Assembly (NCBI GenBank): GCA_019694435.1
Contig: JAIBBZ010000040.1
Span: 1 to 43,610 of the forward strand
Source of the DNA: Pirellulales bacterium
GTDB lineage: Bacteria; Planctomycetota; Planctomycetia; Pirellulales; JAEUIK01
Reading direction: 5' to 3'
Length of the DNA: 43,610 nt
Numbering within the stretch: position 1 is the stretch's first letter; every line of letters begins with the position of its first letter. Position numbers and translations under genes: made by a program. Under the pieces are notes generated by a model. It saw nothing but the letters and a program-made list of their open reading frames with translations, made no database searches and was not told the DNA's origin. Of the stretch, positions 7,683 to 17,063 are shown piece by piece.

Positions 7683-9569
7683 ATGCGGAGCGCCCCGGGC
7701 ATGATGCCGTTACGCGCCGTTCTCGCCATCGCTTTGATCGGGCTGTGCGGATGCACGCCGTGGGCCGTGCGTTCGCAAAGTCCCGAGGAAGATCTCGAAG
7801 CGCTGATGGACAGCCCCGATCTGGTGGGCGACCTGGCCGTCGCGACCGGAACCAGCCCCGTTCGCGTCGAAGCGGTCAGCCTGGTGACCGGCTTGGAAGG
7901 CACCGGCGGTGATCCGCCGCCCTCGCATCAGCGCGCCGCGCTGATCTCCGAGATGCAAACGCGCGGTGTCCCGCACCCGAACCGCGTGCTCGAATCGCGC
8001 GACACCGCCATCGTGCTGGTCCGCGCCTATCTGCGCCCCGGCATTCAAAAGGGCGATCGCTTCGACATCGAAATCCGTTCGCCTTCGGGCGCAAGCACCA
8101 CAAGCCTGCGCAACGGCTGGCTGATGGAGACACGGCTCAAAGAACTGCAGATCATCAACGACACCATCCACGACGGCCACGTCCTGGCACTGGCCGAGGG
8201 TCCGCTGCTCGTCGATCCGGGAGCGAAGGCCAAGGACGGCGAAAACGTCCTGCGGGCTCGCGTGCTAAGCGGAGGCGTCGCGCTCAAGTCGCGGCCGCTG
8301 GGGCTGGTGCTCAAGCCCGATCATCGCACCGTGCGCAACAGCGCGCTGATCGGCAAGGTTCTCGACCGGCGATTCCATACCTACACGGCCGGCATCAAGA
8401 TGGGCGTCGCCAAGCCCAAGACCGACGAGTACATCGAGCTGGCGATGCACCCGCGGTACAAGGACAACCTGGAGCGATATCTCGACGTGGTGCGCAGCGT
8501 CCCATTGAGCGAATCGGCCGCCGAGCGGCTCGAGCGCATCGAGGTGCTCGAGCGGCAATTGCTCGACCCCGTGTCGGCGAAAACGGCCGCCCTCCGGCTC
8601 GAGGCCATCGGTCGCGAGGCGATTGAAACGCTGCGCAAGGGACTCGACGTGGCCGATCCCGAGGTGCATTTCTACTCGGCCGAGGCGCTCGCCTATCTCG
8701 ACGATCGCACGGCCTGCCCGATGTTGGCCGACGTGGCCAAGAACGAGCCGGCGTTTCGCGTCTATGCCTTGACGGCGCTCAGTTCGATGGAAGACGTCGC
8801 AGCGTTCGAGGCCCTCAGTTCGCTGCTCGACGTGCCCAGCGCCGAAACACGCTATGGCGCCTTCCGTGCGCTGTGGGCCATGGACGCTTCGCACCCGCTC
8901 GTCAAGGGCGACGACCTCGACGGCAAATTCCATCTTCACGTGCTCGACTCGGCGGGCCCGCCGATGATTCACCTGACCCGCAGCTATCGGGCCGAGGTCG
9001 TGCTGTTCGGCCACGGCGCGCGATTCGAACTGCCCGTCGTGATCGAGGCCGGCAAGCACATCTTGATCAAAGGCGAATCGGGCGGCGACGTCCTGACGAT
9101 CAGCCGCTTCGCCGTGGACGAGCCCGATCAGAAGCGACAGGTCTCGCCTAACGTCGAAGAGGTCATCCGGGCTGTGGTCGAGCTGGGCGGGACGTATCCG
9201 GACGTCGTCGAGATGCTTATGGCGGCTCGCGGCAAACGGGCCTTGAACTGCCGGGTCGAAGTCGACGCCCTGCCCCAGGGCGGCCGCACTTACGATCGCT
9301 CGTGGCCGTCGTTCGACGAAGAATCGTCGCCCGAAGAGGGGTCTGGCGATGGTCTGGACACCCTGGCCGCGACCGCGGAGTCCGGCGCCGAGGTGGCGCC
9401 GGTCGAAGACCGGCGAAAGCTGCCCCTGCTGTACCGCGGCGGGGAGGATTGGAACGAATCCGATGACAGCGACGGTTCGGACCAGGCTTTCGACCAGGAG
9501 GAGCCCGAAAAGCCAAGGCGACCTTGGGAGGGGCTCTTTGGTAGAATCGGGAAGAAGCGGCCGGGCTAG
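7683..9569 (+). CDS. FlgI-like (P-ring domain) lipoprotein with HEAT-like repeats
   Basis: A 628-residue protein with a lipoprotein signal (lipobox LCGC, putative lipidated C24). Residues about 55-260 resemble the flagellar P-ring protein FlgI: VEAVSLVTGLEGTGGDPP, a VLESRDTAIVLVRAYLRPGIQKGDRFDIEI block and the SLRNGWLMETRL block. A helical region (about 295-400) has HEAT-like repeats (LRLEAIGREAIETLRKGL; VHFYSAEALAYLDD), then a mixed domain and a low-complexity acidic tail from about 545. True FlgI is about 365 aa with a Sec signal and no HEAT region. No flagellar gene accompanies it here, so a non-flagellar outer-membrane or periplasmic role is plausible. ATG at 7683 is the start; a second in-frame ATG pair lies at 7701-7706. 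Confidence 0.75.
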   Translation: MRSAPGMMPLRAVLAIALIGLCGCTPWAVRSQSPEEDLEALMDSPDLVGDLAVATGTSPVRVEAVSLVTGLEGTGGDPPPSHQRAALISEMQTRGVPHPNRVLESRDTAIVLVRAYLRPGIQKGDRFDIEIRSPSGASTTSLRNGWLMETRLKELQIINDTIHDGHVLALAEGPLLVDPGAKAKDGENVLRARVLSGGVALKSRPLGLVLKPDHRTVRNSALIGKVLDRRFHTYTAGIKMGVAKPKTDEYIELAMHPRYKDNLERYLDVVRSVPLSESAAERLERIEVLERQLLDPVSAKTAALRLEAIGREAIETLRKGLDVADPEVHFYSAEALAYLDDRTACPMLADVAKNEPAFRVYALTALSSMEDVAAFEALSSLLDVPSAETRYGAFRALWAMDASHPLVKGDDLDGKFHLHVLDSAGPPMIHLTRSYRAEVVLFGHGARFELPVVIEAGKHILIKGESGGDVLTISRFAVDEPDQKRQVSPNVEEVIRAVVELGGTYPDVVEMLMAARGKRALNCRVEVDALPQGGRTYDRSWPSFDEESSPEEGSGDGLDTLAATAESGAEVAPVEDRRKLPLLYRGGEDWNESDDSDGSDQAFDQEEPEKPRRPWEGLFGRIGKKRPG

Positions 9570-9678
9570 CGATTCCCCGCTTGTTGGGGGGAGCAGGCAT
9601 GGCCGGTGTAGAACGGGCTCTGCCGGTTGACCTGCCAGAAGCCCGGTCCGTTTGATTCTGCCAATTCGGCGGCACTGC

Positions 9679-12600
9679 ATGCTCAAGGCTCTCGAACTGG
9701 TCGGCTTCAAAAGCTTTGCCGACAAGACGCGCTTCGAGTTCCCCCCCGGGATCACCGCCGTCGTCGGGCCTAACGGTTCCGGCAAATCGAACGTCGTCGA
9801 CGCGGTCAAATGGGTGCTCGGCGAGCAGAGCGTCAAGAGCCTCCGTGGCAAGGAGATGGCCGACGTCATCTTCAACGGCTCGAGCGGCCGCCCGCCGCTC
9901 AATTTTGCCGAGGCCACGCTGACCTTTGACAACGCCTCGCGGGTACTGCCGCTCGATGCGCCAGACGTCCATATCACGCGGCGGGTGTATCGCAGCGGTG
10001 AAAGCGAATACCTGATCAACCGTCAACCCAGCCGGTTGCGCGACATCCGCGACCTGTTCGCCGGGACCGGCGCAGGGAGCGAAGCCTACTGCATCATCGA
10101 GCAGGGCAAGGTCGATATCCTGCTGCAATCGTCCCCGCGCGACCGCCGAGCGATTTTCGAAGAGGCCGCCGGCATCAGCCGGTTCAAGGCCAAGAAGGTC
10201 GAATCGCTCCGCCGACTCGAGCGTGTCGAGCAAAACCTGCTGCGGCTGGCCGACATCGTCAGCGAAGTTGAAAACCAGCTCCGCAGCGTCAAGGCCCAGG
10301 CGGCCAAGGCCCAGCGGTACCGCGAATACACCGGCCGGCTCCAAGACTTGCGCACGCAGGTGGCCCTGGCCGATTGGCGTCAGCTCTCCGAACGCATCGA
10401 CGCGATGGAGACCGAGCTCGCCGAGCTGCACCGCGAGGTCACCGAAAGCAGCGCCACGGCCGAGACGATCGAGGTCCAATCGCTGGCGGCAGAAACCCAG
10501 GCCAGCGAATTGACCGAGGCGATCCGCGTCTGCGAGGCCAAGATCGCCGAGAATCGCGAGCGGATCGCCGCCTGCGAATCGCGCAGCGAACACGAACGGG
10601 CCCTCGTGGCCGAGCTGGAAGTCGAAGCGAGCCGCCTCCGCAAGCAACTCGCCACGATGGGCCTGAGCATCGGCGATTTGCAGCAGCAGGCCGAGTCGAT
10701 CGCCGCCGACGTGACACTAGCCGCCGCGCAGCGTGACGACGTCCGCCAACAGCTCGCAGCCCAAGAAGCGGCGTTTGCGGCGCTCGCCGCCGATCTCGAA
10801 GCCCGGCGCGCCACCATGAGCGAGCGACGGCAAGCCTACTTGCAGGCCCTGCGCGCGGCGGCAGCGTTGGGCAACGAGATGAGCGTGCTCGAATCGCAGT
10901 TGGCGACGGCCCGCGAGGCGGCAGCACGCTTCACCACCCGACTCGCCGAGTTGGCCGCCGCGCAACAATCTCAACAACAACAGCTCGACGCCCTGCAGCA
11001 AGGCTCCGCGACCTTGGTCGCGGGCATCGAAGTTGCGGCCGATGCTCTGACCACCACGCAGTCGCAAATCGCCGCGGCGCGCACGCGTCTGGCCGGCCGC
11101 ACCAAGGATCTACACCACGCGCGGCAGCAGCTCAGTGCCGCGCAAGCCCGGGCCGCGGTGCTCGACGAGCTCGAACAACGTCTCGAGGGACTGGGCGCCG
11201 GGGTCAAGGAAATCCTCTTGGCCGCTCGCTCCGCCGAGCCTGGTCCTTGGAGTCAAATCGTCGGGCTCGTCGCCGATTTGATTCGTGTCAAAGTCGAACT
11301 GGCCCCGGTGATCGAGGTCGCCTTGGGCGAACGGGCCCAGCACCTGGTCGTCGCCGACGGCGCCGAACTCTGGGACCAGCTCGCCGCCGGGCAGCAAAAC
11401 TTTCACGGGCGCGTCGGCTTCCTGCCCGCGTCGGGCGCATCGCCGGAGACCGCCGCGGACCTGCTTACCGGCCGCCCAGGCGTGGTCGGCAGGGCCGACA
11501 CGTTCGTCGAAGTCGCGCCGCAGTGGCAGCCGTTGCTCACACGCCTACTCGGCTCGACCTGGATCGTCGACACCTTGGCCCATGCCTGGCCGCTGCGCAA
11601 CGAGATCCCTGACGGCGGGCAGCTGGTCACCCTCGCGGGCGATTTGCTGGCCCCCAATGGTACGCTCGTGGTCGGCTCCTGGTTGGCCAGCCCGGGATTG
11701 ATTTCGCGCCGCAGCGAACTGCGCGTGTTGCGCGACCAGATCGCCGCTTTGGAGTTGCAAGCCGCCGAGCTGGAGCACGACTCGGGCATGCTCGAGCGGC
11801 AAATCGGCGAAGCCGAGCTGCTGGCCGCGACTCAGGCGAACGAACATCGCGCAGCGGTCGATCGCCTGGCCGAACAGCGGCTACAGATTGCGGCGGCACA
11901 GCAGCGACACGCCGAATTGGCCGACCAGACTCGGGCCGCGCAGTCCGATCTCGACGCCGCCGAGCGACAGGCGGCCGTCGCGCAAGCCGCGCTCGTCAAG
12001 ACGCGCGAGTTGCGCGAGGCCGGCGAGCGTCAAGTCGCTGAACTCGACGCGCTGCTTGCGCAACTGACCCAGGAGCTCGATGCGATCGACGCCGACCGGG
12101 GGCGCCGCAATGCCGAGATGACGGCCATCAAGGTCCAACTCGCCAAAGTCGAAGATCGGCTCGAAAACCTCCAAACCCAGCAGCGTCACCTGGAGCACAG
12201 CCAGGAAGAACGCCGCCAGGCCCGCGAAGAAACGGCCGCGCGCCTGGCAGCCGCGGAACAGCGGGCACGTCAATCGCGTGCCGCCATCTTGCAGGCCAGC
12301 GCGACCATTGCCGAACTGTTCTTGAGCAAGGACGCTTTTGCTGCCGAGGCCGCTGCCCACGTCGAAGCCCGCGAGTCGTTGCGAGTCGAGCGCGGCGAGC
12401 TGGCGCAGCAGGCCCAGCGCGTGCGTGCCAGGATCAAGCGGCTCGAAGACCAGGTGCACAGCAAGGACCTGGCCGCCAACGAGGTGCGCCTGCAGCGCAA
12501 CACGCTGGCCGCGCAATTGCGCGAAGACTACGGGATCGAGCTGTCCGAGCTCGAAGCGGCGACAACCGACGAGGAGCAAAGGGCACGCGCCGAGGTCGAT

Positions 12601-13305
12601 CAGGAGATCGCCGAGCTACGGCGCAAGATCAACAATCTGGGCAACGTGAACCTCGACGCCCTCGACGAGCTCGACGCCCTGGAGGCGCGCTATCAAGCGC
12701 TCGCGGCGCAGTACCAGGACCTGGCCGAGGCCAAGACGGCCCTCGAGCGCATCATCCACAAGATCAACAACGATAGTCGCCGGTTGTTCGCCGAGACGCT
12801 GGAAATCGTCCGCGGCCACTTCCAGACGCTGTTCCGCAAGCTGTTTGGCGGCGGCCATGCCGACATCATCCTCGAAGAGGGAGTCGATATCCTCGACAGC
12901 GGCATCGAAATCGTCGCGCGCCCGCCGGGGAAAGAGCCGCGCAACATCTCGCTGCTCTCCGGCGGCGAAAAGACGCTGACCTGCGTGGCGCTGCTGCTGG
13001 CCATCTTCCGCAGTCGCCCGAGCCCCTTCTGTGTTCTCGACGAGGTCGACGCGGCGCTCGACGAGGCGAACATCGAACGCTTTATCGGCGTGCTCAAGGA
13101 ATTCCTGGCCTGGACGCAGTTCATCATCGTCACGCATTCCAAGAAGACGATGACCTGCGCGACGACGCTCTACGGGGTCACCATGCAGGAATCGGGCATC
13201 TCGAAGCGCGTCAGCGTGCACTTCGACGATATCAGCGAGAACGGCGAGTTCCGCTGGTCGCCGCAACGCGAAGCGGCCAGGGAAGACGACACGGCCGCGG
13301 CTTGA
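9679..13305 (+). CDS. smc: Chromosome segregation protein SMC
   Basis: A 1208-residue SMC ATPase of the usual bacterial length. Domains in order: N-terminal ATP-binding head with Walker A GPNGSGKS (30-37); first long coiled coil (about 170-500); hinge (about 505-650); second coiled coil (about 680-1010); and C-terminal head with the ABC signature LSGGEKTL (about 1092) and Walker B FCVLDEVDAALDE (about 1116). It forms the condensin ring with ScpA and ScpB; neither is in the window. ATG 9679 (MLKALELVGFKSFADKT) matches the family start. An in-frame TTG at 9652 is less likely. The coiled coils are rich in Ala, Gln and Glu. Confidence 0.97.
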   Translation: MLKALELVGFKSFADKTRFEFPPGITAVVGPNGSGKSNVVDAVKWVLGEQSVKSLRGKEMADVIFNGSSGRPPLNFAEATLTFDNASRVLPLDAPDVHITRRVYRSGESEYLINRQPSRLRDIRDLFAGTGAGSEAYCIIEQGKVDILLQSSPRDRRAIFEEAAGISRFKAKKVESLRRLERVEQNLLRLADIVSEVENQLRSVKAQAAKAQRYREYTGRLQDLRTQVALADWRQLSERIDAMETELAELHREVTESSATAETIEVQSLAAETQASELTEAIRVCEAKIAENRERIAACESRSEHERALVAELEVEASRLRKQLATMGLSIGDLQQQAESIAADVTLAAAQRDDVRQQLAAQEAAFAALAADLEARRATMSERRQAYLQALRAAAALGNEMSVLESQLATAREAAARFTTRLAELAAAQQSQQQQLDALQQGSATLVAGIEVAADALTTTQSQIAAARTRLAGRTKDLHHARQQLSAAQARAAVLDELEQRLEGLGAGVKEILLAARSAEPGPWSQIVGLVADLIRVKVELAPVIEVALGERAQHLVVADGAELWDQLAAGQQNFHGRVGFLPASGASPETAADLLTGRPGVVGRADTFVEVAPQWQPLLTRLLGSTWIVDTLAHAWPLRNEIPDGGQLVTLAGDLLAPNGTLVVGSWLASPGLISRRSELRVLRDQIAALELQAAELEHDSGMLERQIGEAELLAATQANEHRAAVDRLAEQRLQIAAAQQRHAELADQTRAAQSDLDAAERQAAVAQAALVKTRELREAGERQVAELDALLAQLTQELDAIDADRGRRNAEMTAIKVQLAKVEDRLENLQTQQRHLEHSQEERRQAREETAARLAAAEQRARQSRAAILQASATIAELFLSKDAFAAEAAAHVEARESLRVERGELAQQAQRVRARIKRLEDQVHSKDLAANEVRLQRNTLAAQLREDYGIELSELEAATTDEEQRARAEVDQEIAELRRKINNLGNVNLDALDELDALEARYQALAAQYQDLAEAKTALERIIHKINNDSRRLFAETLEIVRGHFQTLFRKLFGGGHADIILEEGVDILDSGIEIVARPPGKEPRNISLLSGGEKTLTCVALLLAIFRSRPSPFCVLDEVDAALDEANIERFIGVLKEFLAWTQFIIVTHSKKTMTCATTLYGVTMQESGISKRVSVHFDDISENGEFRWSPQREAAREDDTAAA

Positions 13306-14031
13306 ACTGCCGGCCGGCGCCCCTGCTCTCCCCTCGGCCGGCGACCCTACCCAGCACCGGGCCGGAATATCCTGCCCGACCGTTACCGACGGTGACTCTG
13401 GTAGCCACCGATTACGCGATACGACCCCGGTGGCCACTACGATAGTCGAAACTCTCTAAAGTCATCCCCCCGGGGCAATCGAAACTACCTTTGGAAGGCG
13501 TACCACGCGGACACCGCCTCGCAAGAGACGGCCGTTCACCGCGGTAAGCCGGAGGGGGGACAACTAGCACTCGGGTCGCGCCAATCGCTGGCGAATTGGC
13601 CCGTTTCGTCGCAGCCGTCCGTGTGCCGCGGACGCCGCCTCGGCGCGCTTGCTGCCCTCTCTCCGGACCAGATCGGTCGGTTCTTGCGACTTCGGTGGAT
13701 GGCGCACGTTGTGCGCTCTAGCACTGCGGTCCTCGCAAATCCGACTGCTCCTGGCCTTCTCTATGTTACGGATTTTCGCTGGCTTCCTTGTCGTCTTGTG
13801 CCGATAGCACTCTTAGGCGCAGGCCAGAGGGAGCTGAGTCCTAGCCCGAAAGTAGCGAATTCCCGGACAAGCCCCGACCCAGACATTTGCCGCAACCTGG
13901 CGTACCCACAGCCGGCACGAAGGATTGAAACCGGCCGGGCCAGCGCAGATGCGGGGCACAGCGTCCGCTCGCGGAGTCAAACTCCTCGAGCGGTCCACCT
14001 ACGAAAGCGTACAGAATTTGGAGAGCCTGCG
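13306..14031. other. Long non-coding leader, 726 bp
   Basis: No convincing gene is found between smc and the HTH-receiver gene. The one long frame here (from 13621) is in phase with the downstream gene, but its translation is low-complexity and has no recognisable domain, so I treat it as read-through. A short inverted repeat occurs at 13702-13716 (GCGCAC-gtt-GTGCGC). No match to a tmRNA, RNase P RNA or known riboswitch core could be recognised by eye. It may carry the promoter and a long 5' leader of the downstream regulator. Confidence 0.5.
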
Positions 14032-14604
14032 ATGAAGGTGTTTACAACTGGTCAGGTCGCAAAGATCTGTAAGGTTGCCCCGCGCACGGTCAGCAAGTGG
14101 TTCGATTCCGGCCGGCTGAAGGGTTATCGCATTCCCGGATCGCAAGACCGTCGCATCCCGCGCGAATATCTTATTAAATTCCTCAAAGAGCATGGGATGC
14201 CGCTGGGTGACTTGGAAGACGAGGCCATGGCCAAGGTGCTCGTCGTGGCGCAGGATCAGGTGCTCATCGAGAACCTGAAGCGCGAACTGCCGATCGAACG
14301 GTCGTTCAAGCTGAGCACTGCCGCCAGCGGTTTCGAGGCCGGCATTCAGTCCGAAAGCTTCCACCCGGACTGCATCATTGTCGACTTCTCGATTGGCCGG
14401 ACCGAGTCGCTGCAGATTTGTCAGAACCTGCGGCGCAATCCTGAGTTCCAGGAAGTGATCCTGATTGCCCTGTTGCCCGACGACGGCAACCCGAACAGCT
14501 TCGACCGCTCGTCGATCAACGAGACGTTCAAGAAGCCGTTCGACGTGGCCCTGCTGGCCGAACGGCTGAAAACGCTGATCGGCGGCCGCAAAGAGCTCGT
14601 TTGA
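14032..14604 (+). CDS. HTH (BldC/excisionase-type) plus receiver-like regulator
   Basis: A 190-residue protein. Residues 1-55 form a MerR/BldC/excisionase-type winged helix-turn-helix (FTTGQVAKICKVAPRTVSKW, then GRLKGYRIPGSQDRRIP). Residues about 66-185 resemble a response-regulator receiver: a possible phospho-acceptor D118 (CIIVDFS) and K168 (FKKPF) are retained. The acidic pair normally at the first strand is altered (VVAQDQ), and the Thr/Ser switch position is replaced by a LLPDD stretch. Phosphorylation is therefore doubtful. HTH first and receiver second is the reverse of most response regulators. ATG 14032 is chosen because homology starts there; GGAG lies about 8 nt upstream (14020-14023). 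A strong terminator follows, so the gene is monocistronic. Targets are unknown. Confidence 0.82.
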   Translation: MKVFTTGQVAKICKVAPRTVSKWFDSGRLKGYRIPGSQDRRIPREYLIKFLKEHGMPLGDLEDEAMAKVLVVAQDQVLIENLKRELPIERSFKLSTAASGFEAGIQSESFHPDCIIVDFSIGRTESLQICQNLRRNPEFQEVILIALLPDDGNPNSFDRSSINETFKKPFDVALLAERLKTLIGGRKELV

Positions 14605-14642
14605 GCCCAACTTTGTCTTACCGTCGCCGGTAGACATATCCC

Positions 14643-14674
14643 CCGTCGCGGAGACCCCCGCGACGGTTTTTTTT
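14643..14674 (+). terminator. Rho-independent terminator after the HTH-receiver gene
   Basis: Perfect 9-bp stem CCGTCGCGG (14643-14651) and CCGCGACGG (14658-14666) with a 6-nt loop, followed directly by eight T residues (14667-14674). It lies 38 bp after the stop codon. Confidence 0.92.
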
Positions 14675-14789
14675 GCGCTCGACTGCTCGGCCAGCGCTGC
14701 CCCACGCGGGCAGCGCTGGCCGTTTATCATGGCGCGCTGGCGGCGCGCGGCACGTGGCCCGGCCGCCCTGGAGCCGTGGAGATCCTGCA

Positions 14790-16466
14790 TTGAGCGCCGC
14801 CGCTGCCGCGAAGCCCCCCTCGGCTCCCATCGGACGCGAACGATCGCTCCTGCGCGCGTACCGCGGACCAATCGTCGTGGCGCTGCTGGCGCTCTTCGCG
14901 ACGGCGCTGACGCTGTCGCCCTCCGGTTATGGCCCCGGCGTGACGTGCGACGAGTACTACGACGCCCTGGCCGGTAAACGACTGGTCCAGAGCTTTCTGC
15001 GCCACGGCGTCGGGTTCTTCACCGCGCCGGTGATTCACGAGACGTTCGACTGGCAAACCAAGCATCCGCCGCTGGGGCGCTGGCTGCTCGGCTGGGTGCA
15101 TGCCTTCGGCGATCCGTTGCCAGGCGAACCGAACGCCGTATGGCTACCCGTGGCCCGTCTGGCGTCGGCGATCGAGTTTGCGGCGATGATCCTGGTTGTC
15201 GGCTGGCTCGCCACGCGCTGGGCCGGCGCCCTCGCCGGCACGCTAGCGTCGTTCTCCTTGGCCACCATGCCGCGCTGTTTTGGCCATGCGCATTTCGCCA
15301 CGCTCGACACGCCCACTGCGATGTTTTTCACGCTGGCCCTTGCAGGGCTCGCCTGGGCGGCCGAAACCTCGGGCACCGCGCGCCGCGCCGCCCTGGCCGG
15401 CGTGTTGGCCGGCCTGGCCATGGCCACCAAGCTACACGGCCTGCTGTTGGCGCCCGTGGCCTTGCTCGTCTTCGTGTGCCTCAAGCGACGGCACGGTCTG
15501 CCTGCGTTCGCCGCCTGGTCCTTGGCCGCAGCGGCGGTGTTCTTCGTGTCCTGGCCGTGGTTGTGGCTGGCACCCTGGGATCACTTGCGGCAGTTTCTCG
15601 GCACTGCGACCCAGCGCCAGTCGCTCCATGTGTTCTACCTCGACCGCTCGTGGAACGATTTCGAGGCACCCTGGCACTACCCGGCCGTGATGTTTGCCGT
15701 CTGCCAGCCGCCGGGATGGCTGCTGCTTGGATGCGTAGGGCTGATCGTCGGTCTGCGCAAACATCGTGGAGCGGTCGCCTGTTCCGCCGCGAGTGGTCTG
15801 CTCGTCGTGCTCGGAGTCTTCAGTTGGCCGGGCGTGCCGGTCTATGACGGCGTGCGGCTGTTTCTCATGGCGTTCCCGCTGTGGAGCGTGTTCGTCGGCG
15901 CTGGCTCCGCCGCCGTCATTGACCGGTTCCCTTGGGAGCGTTGGCGGCTTCCCTGGCGCGTCGTGTTCGTGGCCGTGCTTGCTGCGACACAGGCGACGGG
16001 GCTGATCGCCCTGCATCCATTTCAACTCAGCTACTACAACTTGCTGATTGGCGGGTTGCAGGGCGCCGAGCGCCTGGGATTCGAAACGACCTATTGGGGC
16101 GACACGATTCAGGGCGAGCTGCTAACGATCGCCGCAGCGCAGGCATCGGGCGAAACCATCATCTATGCTCCGCACCTGGCGCCGTTTCAGGCAGAGACGG
16201 TCGAAGCGACGAGCCCCGAGCTGGCGGCAACGACCGCCCATCTCGCTGGCTGGGATTCGAGTCAGGCCGATCCGCTGCGAACTGCCCGCTGGCTGCTGGT
16301 CTATCGCCGCCGCGCCGACCTGGCGGAGATCGAACGCCGGCTGGCGGGGGCCGCGGTTGTGGCTGAGATTTCGCGCCAGGGGGTCTGGCTGGCAAGACTT
16401 TATCGCTTGAACCCCTCGGCAGAGCCGCCTCCCGCGGCGCAAACGTCCGCCTCACAAAGCCCCTAG
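14790..16466 (+). CDS. GT39/ArnT-type membrane glycosyltransferase
   Basis: A polytopic membrane protein of 558 residues. Basic residues are followed by a first TM helix (about 27-43) and an extracytoplasmic loop with the acidic pair D54-E55 (GVTCDEYYD), the metal/sugar-phosphate site typical of GT39/GT83 C-type transferases. Next come the loop motif DWQTKHPPLGRWLLGW and roughly ten more hydrophobic segments, then a soluble C-terminal region. These enzymes move a sugar from a polyprenyl-phosphate donor to a protein or lipid outside the membrane; the acceptor is unknown. TTG 14790 is chosen because GGAG stands about 9 nt upstream and the frame further 5' runs into the terminator at 14643-14674. 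The frame itself is open from 14673. A polyprenyl synthase lies two genes downstream, a suggestive but not decisive link. Confidence 0.82.
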   Translation: MSAAAAAKPPSAPIGRERSLLRAYRGPIVVALLALFATALTLSPSGYGPGVTCDEYYDALAGKRLVQSFLRHGVGFFTAPVIHETFDWQTKHPPLGRWLLGWVHAFGDPLPGEPNAVWLPVARLASAIEFAAMILVVGWLATRWAGALAGTLASFSLATMPRCFGHAHFATLDTPTAMFFTLALAGLAWAAETSGTARRAALAGVLAGLAMATKLHGLLLAPVALLVFVCLKRRHGLPAFAAWSLAAAAVFFVSWPWLWLAPWDHLRQFLGTATQRQSLHVFYLDRSWNDFEAPWHYPAVMFAVCQPPGWLLLGCVGLIVGLRKHRGAVACSAASGLLVVLGVFSWPGVPVYDGVRLFLMAFPLWSVFVGAGSAAVIDRFPWERWRLPWRVVFVAVLAATQATGLIALHPFQLSYYNLLIGGLQGAERLGFETTYWGDTIQGELLTIAAAQASGETIIYAPHLAPFQAETVEATSPELAATTAHLAGWDSSQADPLRTARWLLVYRRRADLAEIERRLAGAAVVAEISRQGVWLARLYRLNPSAEPPPAAQTSASQSP

Positions 16467-16533
16467 ACGGCTGCTGGCGAGCCTTTAGAATGGCGTGGAT
16501 CGTTGGTTCCGCTGCCGTCAAAAATCCCTGCGC

Positions 16534-17013
16534 ATGAATGGTTTAAGCCATTTCGACGAGTCCGGCGCCAGTCGCATGGTCGACGTCGGAGAAAAGCCCC
16601 AAACCACGCGCATTGCTCGGGCGAGTTGCCGAGTTTCCATGCAGCCGCAGACGCTGGCGTTGATCCGCGGCCAGGGAATCGCCAAGGGCAATGTGCTCGA
16701 GGTGGCCCGGTTGGCCGGGATCATGGCCGCCAAGCGGACGTCGGAACTGATCCCGTTGTGCCATCCACTGCCGCTCGACTCCGTCGAGCTAGGGTTCGAA
16801 TTCCCAGACGAATCGAGCGTAATGGTCGAGTCGACCGTCCGTGTCACGGCCCGTACCGGCGTTGAGATGGAGGCCCTCGTGGCGGTCAGCGTAGCGGGAT
16901 TGACCATCTACGATATGTGCAAATCGGTCGATCGAGACATGACGCTCGAGGCCGTGCGGCTCGAAGAGAAATCGGGCGGCAAGAGCGGCCACTATGTGCG
17001 GCCGGCCCGTTAG
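16534..17013 (+). CDS. moaC: Cyclic pyranopterin monophosphate synthase MoaC
   Basis: A 159-residue protein of standard MoaC length. Family motifs are LSHFDESGASRMVDVGEKP at the N-terminus, LIPLCHPLPL in the middle, and GVEMEALVAVSVAGLTIYDM followed by CKSVDRDM near the C-terminus. MoaC converts the MoaA product into cyclic pyranopterin monophosphate, the first stable intermediate of molybdenum cofactor synthesis. No other moa gene is adjacent. A sulfite-oxidase-type molybdoenzyme at 36.5-37.7 kb is a possible client. The start is placed at ATG 16534. An in-frame GTG at 16495 would add 13 residues without homology; no clear Shine-Dalgarno sequence decides between them. Confidence 0.95.
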   Translation: MNGLSHFDESGASRMVDVGEKPQTTRIARASCRVSMQPQTLALIRGQGIAKGNVLEVARLAGIMAAKRTSELIPLCHPLPLDSVELGFEFPDESSVMVESTVRVTARTGVEMEALVAVSVAGLTIYDMCKSVDRDMTLEAVRLEEKSGGKSGHYVRPAR

Positions 17014-17063
17014 CCGAGTGAACGATTGAAATCAGGTCCGCCACCAGGAAGGAAGACAGCGTA

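Noticed and set aside
8265..10019. 584-codon open frame on the minus strand
   Set aside because: Antisense to the FlgI-like gene and the 5' end of smc. Its translation is a low-complexity mirror of the real frames, which is common in GC-rich DNA.
9217..10647. 476-codon minus-strand frame
   Set aside because: Lies antisense to the conserved SMC head and coiled coil; no domain is visible in its translation.
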